Source: Paramuribaculum sp.
GTDB taxonomy: Bacteria > Bacteroidota > Bacteroidia > Bacteroidales > Muribaculaceae
Assembly (NCBI GenBank): GCA_009775605.1
Contig: VSPV01000104.1
Coordinates: 1 to 9,470 of the forward strand
Direction of reading: 5' to 3'
Length of the DNA: 9,470 nucleotides
Position numbers and translations under genes: made by a program. The notes beneath the pieces are model-generated. The model did not search any database. It was given only the letters and a program-made list of their open reading frames with translations, and was not told the DNA's origin. This document shows positions 5,471 to 9,470 of the stretch, piece after piece; the first letter of the stretch is position 1, and each line of letters starts with the position of its first letter.

Positions 5471-5920
5471 ATGGATTTATTCGACCGTATCAGCAACGAC
5501 ATAAAAGGTGCCATGCTGGCAAAAGACAAGGTGCGCCTGGAGACTCTCCGGGGCATCAAGAAGGAGTTTCTCGAAGCTAAGACCGCCAAAGGCGCCGACG
5601 GCACACTCACCGACGACCAGGCCACGAAAATCATGGCCAAGATGGTGAAGCAGCGCAAGGAAACCGCTCAGATCTACGCGGAGCAGAACCGCCCCGAGCT
5701 TGCTGAGAACGAACTCGCCGAAGCTGCCGTGATAGAGGAATATCTTCCCAAGCAGCTTTCCGACGAGGAACTCACAGCCCGTCTGAAGGAAATTATAGCC
5801 CAGACCGGCGCCACTTCCGCCAAGGAAATGGGCAAGGTGATGGGTGTGGCCTCCAAGGCCCTCGCCGGTCAGGCCGACGGCAAAGTGATCTCGGCCAAGG
5901 TGCGCGAACTTCTCTCCTGA
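5471..5920 (+). CDS. yqeY: GatB/YqeY domain protein
   Basis: 149 aa from the chosen start. The product begins MDLFDRISNDIKGAM and carries family marks: AKDKVRLETLRGIKKEF near the N-terminus, MVKQRKETAQIYAEQNRPELAENELAEAAVIEEYLPKQ cut by no gap in the middle, and GKVMGVASKALAGQADGKVISAKVRELL at the end. YqeY proteins are all-helical and resemble the tRNA-binding tail of GatB, the Asp/Glu-tRNA amidotransferase subunit; their own function is not established, though a tRNA-related role is expected. Length is normal (about 147-150). An in-frame ATG at 5453 would add six residues (MKIFTT), but the predicted transcript start leaves almost no leader for it and homologous proteins begin near MDLF. It stands 27 bp before serS with no promoter match between, so the two are probably co-transcribed, in keeping with a translation theme. 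Confidence 0.93.
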   Translation: MDLFDRISNDIKGAMLAKDKVRLETLRGIKKEFLEAKTAKGADGTLTDDQATKIMAKMVKQRKETAQIYAEQNRPELAENELAEAAVIEEYLPKQLSDEELTARLKEIIAQTGATSAKEMGKVMGVASKALAGQADGKVISAKVRELLS

Positions 5921-5947
5921 TTTCTGATTTCTAAAAATTCCCACATA

Positions 5948-7219
5948 ATGCTTACCCTACAGCAAATTAAAGAGAATCCCACTCTCATCATAGAGCGTCT
6001 TGCCGTAAAAGGATTCGACGGCAAGGAACCGATTGAAAAAATACTGGAACTTGACAACAGCCGCCGTCAGCTCCAGCTCGACAACGACAACCAGGCCGCC
6101 AGCCTCCGCCAGCTTGCCGCCCGCATAGGCTCGCTGATGAAGGAGGGCAAAAAAGAGGAGGCCGAAGAGACCAAAAAGGAAGTGACCGCACTGAAAGAGT
6201 CGCAGAAACTCGTGGCCGACCGCCTCGCCACTGCCGAACTCGAGATTCGCAACATTCTCCTCACCATCCCCAACATTCCCTGCGCCATGGTGCCCGAAGG
6301 CAAGACTGCCGCCGACAATGTGGTTGAGAAAACCGGAGGCCCGATGCCCGAGCTCGGCCCTGATGCCCTGCCCCACTGGGACCTGGCCAAGAAATACGGA
6401 ATTATCGACTTCGACCTCGGCGTGAAAATCACCGGCGCCGGTTTCCCCGTCTATGTAGGCAAGGGTGCACGCCTGCAGCGCGCCCTCATACAGTTCTTCC
6501 TCGACGAAGCCGGCAAAGCTGGCTATCTGGAAATCGAGCCGCCCTACGTGGTCAACGAAGCTTCTGGCTACGGCACAGGCCAGCTGCCCGACAAAGAGGG
6601 CCAGATGTACTACGTGAACGAGGACAACCTCTACCTGATTCCCACCGCCGAAGTGCCTGTGACCAACATGTATCGCGACGTGATTCTTGCAGAAAACGAG
6701 CTTCCCAAAAAGAACTGCGCATATTCCGCATGCTTCCGCCGCGAGGCCGGCAGCTACGGCAAGGACGTGCGCGGTCTCAACCGACTCCATCAGTTCGACA
6801 AGGTGGAAATTGTCCGCATCGAGAAGCCGGAAGATTCATATGCCGCGCTTGAGGAGATGAAGAACCACGTGCAGTCGCTGCTCGAGAAACTCGGTCTGCC
6901 CTGGCACATACTCCGTCTTTGCGGCGGCGACATGAGCTTCACCTCGTCAATCACTTTCGACTTCGAGGTATTCTCGGCCGCCCAGAAACGCTGGCTCGAG
7001 GTATCATCGGTTTCCAACTTCGAGACCTATCAGGCCAACCGCCTGAAGTGCCGCTACCGTGGCGCCGACAAGAAGACCCACCTCTGCCACACGCTCAATG
7101 GTTCCGCTCTGGCTCTTCCGCGCATCATGGCCGCTCTGCTCGAGAACAACCAGACACCCCAGGGCATAACGGTTCCCGAGTGCCTGCGGAAATACACCGG
7201 ATTCGACATTATTGACTGA
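5948..7219 (+). CDS. serS: Seryl-tRNA synthetase
   Basis: 423 aa, full length. It charges tRNA-Ser (and tRNA-Sec where present) with serine in the cytoplasm, using ATP. The N-terminal part (about 30-105) is the charged, alanine- and lysine-rich antiparallel coiled-coil arm that grips the long variable arm of tRNA-Ser. The class II core follows: GKGARLQRALIQFFLDE with the motif 1 region, TAEVP (233-237) lining the serine site, motif 2 FRREAGSYG (263-271) with GLNRLHQFDKVE, and motif 3 NGSALALPR (384-392) with Arg 392 holding ATP. The ending TVPECLRKYTGFDIID is typical. Motif 3 reads ALALPR where many bacteria have GLAVGR, a known kind of variation in Bacteroidota. The stop (TGA, 7217-7219) lies inside the candidate start region of the methylase gene, so the two are likely coupled. 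Confidence 0.98.
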   Translation: MLTLQQIKENPTLIIERLAVKGFDGKEPIEKILELDNSRRQLQLDNDNQAASLRQLAARIGSLMKEGKKEEAEETKKEVTALKESQKLVADRLATAELEIRNILLTIPNIPCAMVPEGKTAADNVVEKTGGPMPELGPDALPHWDLAKKYGIIDFDLGVKITGAGFPVYVGKGARLQRALIQFFLDEAGKAGYLEIEPPYVVNEASGYGTGQLPDKEGQMYYVNEDNLYLIPTAEVPVTNMYRDVILAENELPKKNCAYSACFRREAGSYGKDVRGLNRLHQFDKVEIVRIEKPEDSYAALEEMKNHVQSLLEKLGLPWHILRLCGGDMSFTSSITFDFEVFSAAQKRWLEVSSVSNFETYQANRLKCRYRGADKKTHLCHTLNGSALALPRIMAALLENNQTPQGITVPECLRKYTGFDIID

Positions 7220-7769
7220 AAACCGGACTCCCGCTTTGCAGAAAAAAACAATTTTCGATCTTAACCGCGCTTCGCTCGACGACTATCGCCGCCGGGCGAA
7301 GCTGCCTTTGACCGTGGTGCTCGACAATGTGCGCTCGCTCAACAACATCGGCTCGGTGTTCCGCACCTCCGACGCTTTTCTTGTGGACCGCATAATGCTC
7401 TGCGGCATCACCGCCACCCCGCCCTCGCCGGAAATCCACAAGACGGCCCTCGGAGCCGAGGAATCGGTTTCATGGCTCCATTTCGACTCTACGCTCGATT
7501 GCATCCGGCGCCTGAAATCGGAGGGCTACACTGTCTGCGCCCTCGAGCAGGTGAAAGAAAGTGTGGATTTGCGCGACTTCCGGCCCGATCCGGCAGGAAA
7601 ATATGCCATTGTTGCCGGGCATGAGGTGCATGGCGTTGACCCCGCGGTGGTCGACGCTGCCGATATCTGCCTTGAGATTCCTCAGTTCGGCACCAAGCAC
7701 TCCCTTAATGTCTCTGTATCCACCGGCATTACGCTCTGGCACTTCTTCACGGCCTTGATGCCGCGTTGA
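7212..7769 (+). CDS. TrmH/SpoU-family RNA methyltransferase
   Basis: Up to 185 aa. SPOUT enzymes of this family transfer a methyl group from S-adenosylmethionine, mostly to ribose 2'-OH of tRNA or rRNA. All three motifs are present: NNIGSVFRT (44-52, motif 1 with Arg 51), GHEVHGV (136-142, motif 2) and IPQFGTKHSLNVSVSTGI (156-173, motif 3) forming the trefoil knot. It has no extra N-terminal substrate-binding domain, so it is a minimal TrmL- or TrmH-like form; the target nucleotide cannot be told from the sequence. There is no usable ATG: the frame starts with TTG at 7212, overlapping the serS stop by 8 nt, or with TTG at 7236, which would give MQKKTIFDLNR and resembles the N-terminus of relatives more closely. 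The 3' end overlaps convergent ribF by 23 bp. Third gene of the yqeY-serS cluster. Confidence 0.92.
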   Translation: MTENRTPALQKKTIFDLNRASLDDYRRRAKLPLTVVLDNVRSLNNIGSVFRTSDAFLVDRIMLCGITATPPSPEIHKTALGAEESVSWLHFDSTLDCIRRLKSEGYTVCALEQVKESVDLRDFRPDPAGKYAIVAGHEVHGVDPAVVDAADICLEIPQFGTKHSLNVSVSTGITLWHFFTALMPR

Positions 7770-8655
7770 AAACCCGCAACGCCTCTGCCCTGTCGGCCTC
7801 GAGCTGAGTTTTAAGTTCATCAAGCGAACCGAACCGCCGCTCCCCCCGCATACGCCCTGTAAATTCCAGGGTCAGTGTTTTCCCATAAAGATCTCCGTCA
7901 AACCCTATCAGATGGGCTTCTATGGTCTGCGTGCCTTCGGAGCTCACGGTCGGGCACACACCTATATTTACCATTGCCGGATATTTCGTGCCGGCAGCAT
8001 CGTATGCCGTGCCGGAATATACCCCAGGAGCAGGCACGAGCAGCCTCGGGTCAGCCGGCCGTAGATTGGCTGTGGGGAAACCTATGGTGCGTCCCACCTG
8101 CCGCCCATGCTGCACGTCGCCCGTAATGGCATATCGCCGTCCGAGCATCTCGGCGGCGTCATTCACCCTGCCTTCTGATATCGCCTTGCGTATGGCCGAC
8201 GAGCTGACCCCCTTCATTTCCCGCAGTTCAGGCGCGCGCTCCACCTCCATACCTATTTCGCGGCCTATGGCCTGATAGTCGGTGAACGTTTTGTCACGGT
8301 CACTCCCGAAACGGTTGTTGAAGCCCACCACCAGTAGCTCCACGCCGTATGCGTCGTGAAGCATCAGCATGAACTCCCGCGCCGTCATCGTAGCGAGCTC
8401 CCGGTTGAAATCAAGAGCTATCACCGAATTCTGTCCGAGATATTCGCCCAAAGCCCGCAGGCGCTCCACGGGAGAGGCAAGCAACTTCGGCGAGCTTCCG
8501 GGTCGCAGATACTCTATGGGGCATTCCCGAAATGTAACGGCCACAGGTTGCAGCCCGCACGCCTCCGCACGGGCTCTGGCGAAGTCAAGCAAACTTCTGT
8601 GACCACGGTGCAGACCGTCGAAGAACCCGACTACGGCAGCTTTCTTGCAATTCAT
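7747..8655 (-). CDS. ribF: Bifunctional riboflavin kinase/FAD synthetase
   Basis: 302 aa, slightly short of the usual 305-315 because the N-terminus begins almost directly at the first strand. It makes FMN from riboflavin and ATP, then FAD from FMN. The N-terminal nucleotidyltransferase domain (1-about 165) shows GFFDGLHRGH (10-19, the HxGH class motif), TFRECP, VGFNNRFGSDR (110-120) and SSSAIR (151-156, equal to ISSTxIR). The C-terminal flavokinase domain shows GRTIGFPTANL (188-198), with PTAN binding the ATP phosphates, NIGVCPT (230-236), IEAHL and FDGDLYGK (252-259). NIGVCPT has Cys 234 where the family usually has Arg. Its ATG overlaps the HAD stop by one base (TAATG), and AAAGGA lies just upstream, one of the few Shine-Dalgarno-like sites here, so translation is coupled to the HAD gene. 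Cytoplasmic. Confidence 0.97.
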   Translation of the reverse strand: MNCKKAAVVGFFDGLHRGHRSLLDFARARAEACGLQPVAVTFRECPIEYLRPGSSPKLLASPVERLRALGEYLGQNSVIALDFNRELATMTAREFMLMLHDAYGVELLVVGFNNRFGSDRDKTFTDYQAIGREIGMEVERAPELREMKGVSSSAIRKAISEGRVNDAAEMLGRRYAITGDVQHGRQVGRTIGFPTANLRPADPRLLVPAPGVYSGTAYDAAGTKYPAMVNIGVCPTVSSEGTQTIEAHLIGFDGDLYGKTLTLEFTGRMRGERRFGSLDELKTQLEADRAEALRVFNAASRP

Positions 8656-9284
8656 TATTCCTTTATCCCCGGATATTTCTCAAGAAGATCGTAGAACTCC
8701 TGACCTTCGCCCACATGCTGGGTGTGGAAACCGAGCGCACGGGCCGCTTCACAATTCTTAATGGAGTCGTCAAAGAAAATGGTTTCATCCGGCTGTATGC
8801 CGTACTTCTCTACCACATCCATGAAAATTTTCCGTTCCGGCTTCATGGATTTCGCCTCGAAACTGGTCACGATGCCGTCGAAATAATAATTCACATCGTG
8901 GCCGTCCTCCCGGAACCAGCGGGCAATCTCGTCATTCCACATTATAGGATTGGTGTTGCTTATCAGATACATTCCGTAATGATGGTGCAACTTCTCAAGC
9001 TCTCTGAGACGTCTTACAGGAATACCGGTAAGGAATCGTTCGAAAGCCGTGTCGATCTGCCGGTCCGTAAGATTTTCGTTGCCGATTATCTTTCGCATCT
9101 CGTCGCGGAACTGCGCCGGAGTCATCGAGCCGTCCTCAATTCCGGCAAACGGCCCGGCCTGCACATACTCTCCCAGATACTCATCAGGATTCCTCATACC
9201 AAGTTCCTTGAAGGCAGCCACGCAATTGTCGCGCTTTATATCCATTATCACCCCTCCGAGGTCAAACAGCAGATTTTTTATCAT
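8655..9284 (-). CDS. HAD-superfamily phosphatase, YihX-like
   Basis: 209 aa. A cytoplasmic haloacid dehalogenase-type hydrolase with a small alpha-helical cap. Motif I is FDLGGVIMD (7-15) with the nucleophile Asp 8; motif II is LISNTN (108-112 region) with Ser 109; motif III is SMKPE with Lys 148; motif IV is FFDDS with Asp 172 and Asp 173. The second Asp of the classic DxDxT is Gly 10, as in E. coli YihX (FDLGNV, an alpha-D-glucose-1-phosphate phosphatase), which it also resembles in SNTN and KPE. A sugar phosphate or, given its tight link to ribF, a flavin-pathway phosphate such as that removed before lumazine synthesis are possible substrates; neither is shown by sequence. It is first in a two-gene operon with ribF (1 nt overlap), under a good promoter about 50 bp upstream. 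Confidence 0.92.
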   Translation of the reverse strand: MIKNLLFDLGGVIMDIKRDNCVAAFKELGMRNPDEYLGEYVQAGPFAGIEDGSMTPAQFRDEMRKIIGNENLTDRQIDTAFERFLTGIPVRRLRELEKLHHHYGMYLISNTNPIMWNDEIARWFREDGHDVNYYFDGIVTSFEAKSMKPERKIFMDVVEKYGIQPDETIFFDDSIKNCEAARALGFHTQHVGEGQEFYDLLEKYPGIKE

Positions 9285-9311
9285 AATCGAAGAAATTTAA
9301 GCAAAAACATA

Positions 9312-9324
9312 CCGGGCTTCCCGG
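9312..9324 (-). other. Short GC hairpin in the HAD-ribF leader
   Basis: CCGGG (9312-9316) and CCCGG (9320-9324) are inverted copies around CTT. It would lie at the very 5' end of the transcript from the promoter at 9332-9363. It may stabilise the mRNA end; no riboswitch-sized structure (for example an FMN element) fits in the roughly 40 nt leader. Confidence 0.35.
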
Positions 9325-9331
9325 CCGCCTG

Positions 9332-9363
9332 CAAAGTTAGGTCATATTTCCCATTCCTCCCAA
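9332..9363 (-). promoter_or_regulatory. Promoter for the HAD-ribF operon
   Basis: On the minus strand TTG (9363-9361), 21 bases, then TAACTTTG (9339-9332) fits the Bacteroidota consensus. Transcription would start near 9325, about 40 nt before the HAD start codon at 9284. The same TAACTTTG box occurs in rRNA P2 and the yqeY promoter. Confidence 0.8.
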
Positions 9364-9390
9364 CCCTCTCCAAAATCTCCTCCAAACCCC

Positions 9391-9411
9391 TCTCATAAGA
9401 GATATATGAGA
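9391..9411. repeat. 7 bp inverted repeat
   Basis: TCTCATA (9391-9397) and TATGAGA (9405-9411) are perfect inverted copies around AGAGATA. It lies between the HAD-ribF promoter and the tandem repeat at the edge. It may be part of the terminator or repeat region of a gene beyond the window; no T-run follows closely. Confidence 0.4.
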
Positions 9412-9429
9412 TATAAAACTTATAAGCCA

Positions 9430-9470
9430 CATCAGAAACATCAATCTCATCAGAAACATCAGCCCCATCC
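9430..9470. repeat. 9 bp tandem repeat (CATCAnnnn), continuing past the right edge
   Basis: Units starting at 9430, 9439, 9448, 9457 and 9466 read CATCAGAAA, CATCAATCT, CATCAGAAA, CATCAGCCC and CATCC (cut by the edge). Units 1 and 3 are identical, giving an 18 bp higher period. Short-period repeats of this CATCA/CTCAT type are found between genes in Bacteroidales. A minus-strand frame is open across it but has no other support as a gene. Full copy number is not visible. Confidence 0.65.

Noticed and set aside
5957..6790. Minus-strand open frame of 277 codons
   Set aside because: Antisense to serS, which is unmistakable; the frame is low in complexity (G, V, H rich) and without recognisable motifs.
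8655..9284. HAD protein as catalytically dead because motif I lacks the second Asp
   Set aside because: The active YihX-type phosphatases have the same DLGNV/DLGGV form, and motifs II-IV are intact.
9285..9331. FMN riboswitch ahead of ribF's operon
   Set aside because: The leader is only about 40 nt and lacks the multi-helix layout of an RFN element.
8715..9398. Plus-strand open frame of 227 codons
   Set aside because: Antisense to the HAD gene and extending over its promoter; no family likeness.
9287..9470. Minus-strand frame open to the right edge that could be the 3' end of a gene
   Set aside because: It runs through the tandem repeat and the HAD-ribF promoter, has no recognisable residues, and its periodic translation comes from the 9 bp repeat. 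Sequence to the right would settle it.
9430..9470. Possible CRISPR array
   Set aside because: The unit is 9 bp with no unique spacers of regular length and no cas gene is nearby.

Overview
The window looks like chromosomal DNA of a gut-type Bacteroidales bacterium. Three things point there. Promoters match the Bacteroidota form (TTG or TTTG, a 20-21 base gap, then TAnnTTTG). Starts mostly lack a Shine-Dalgarno sequence. The proteins (GH3-family enzyme, TrmH-type methylase, RibF, SerRS, YqeY) read like Bacteroidales versions. The GC-rich coding sequence and the short 16S 5' end would suit a Muribaculaceae-like lineage, but that narrower placement is inference.

Layout. (1) Bases 1-24 are the first nucleotides of a 16S rRNA gene on the minus strand; the operon runs off the left edge. 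Bases 25-550 hold its leader and two tandem promoters that fit the Bacteroidota consensus well, with a boxA-like antitermination signal and several hairpins in the leader. (2) Bases 718-2695, minus strand, carry a kinase-fold protein with a degenerate catalytic loop and a C-terminal membrane anchor, followed by a GNAT-fold acetyltransferase-like protein. They read toward the rRNA operon with no visible terminator in between. (3) A divergent promoter region (2696-2819) leads to a plus-strand run: a GH3-family adenylating enzyme, a SIMPL-domain membrane-anchored protein and a small lipoprotein with one InlB-like beta repeat (2820-5394). (4) A strong promoter at 5412-5442 starts a plus-strand cluster linked to translation: yqeY, serS and a TrmH/SpoU-family RNA methylase with only TTG start candidates (5471-7769). 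(5) Converging on it from the right is a minus-strand operon of a YihX-like HAD phosphatase and ribF (9284-7747), led by a clear promoter at 9332-9363. The ribF and methylase 3' ends overlap by 23 bp. (6) The right edge enters a short-unit (9 bp) intergenic tandem repeat.

Most of this is housekeeping: rRNA, tRNA charging, RNA modification and flavin cofactor synthesis. No mobile element, CRISPR array, phage gene or defence system is visible. The parts least explained by known biology are the predicted pseudokinase/GNAT pair, whose first start codon sits inside a perfect hairpin, and the GH3-SIMPL-lipoprotein cluster, whose substrate is unknown.
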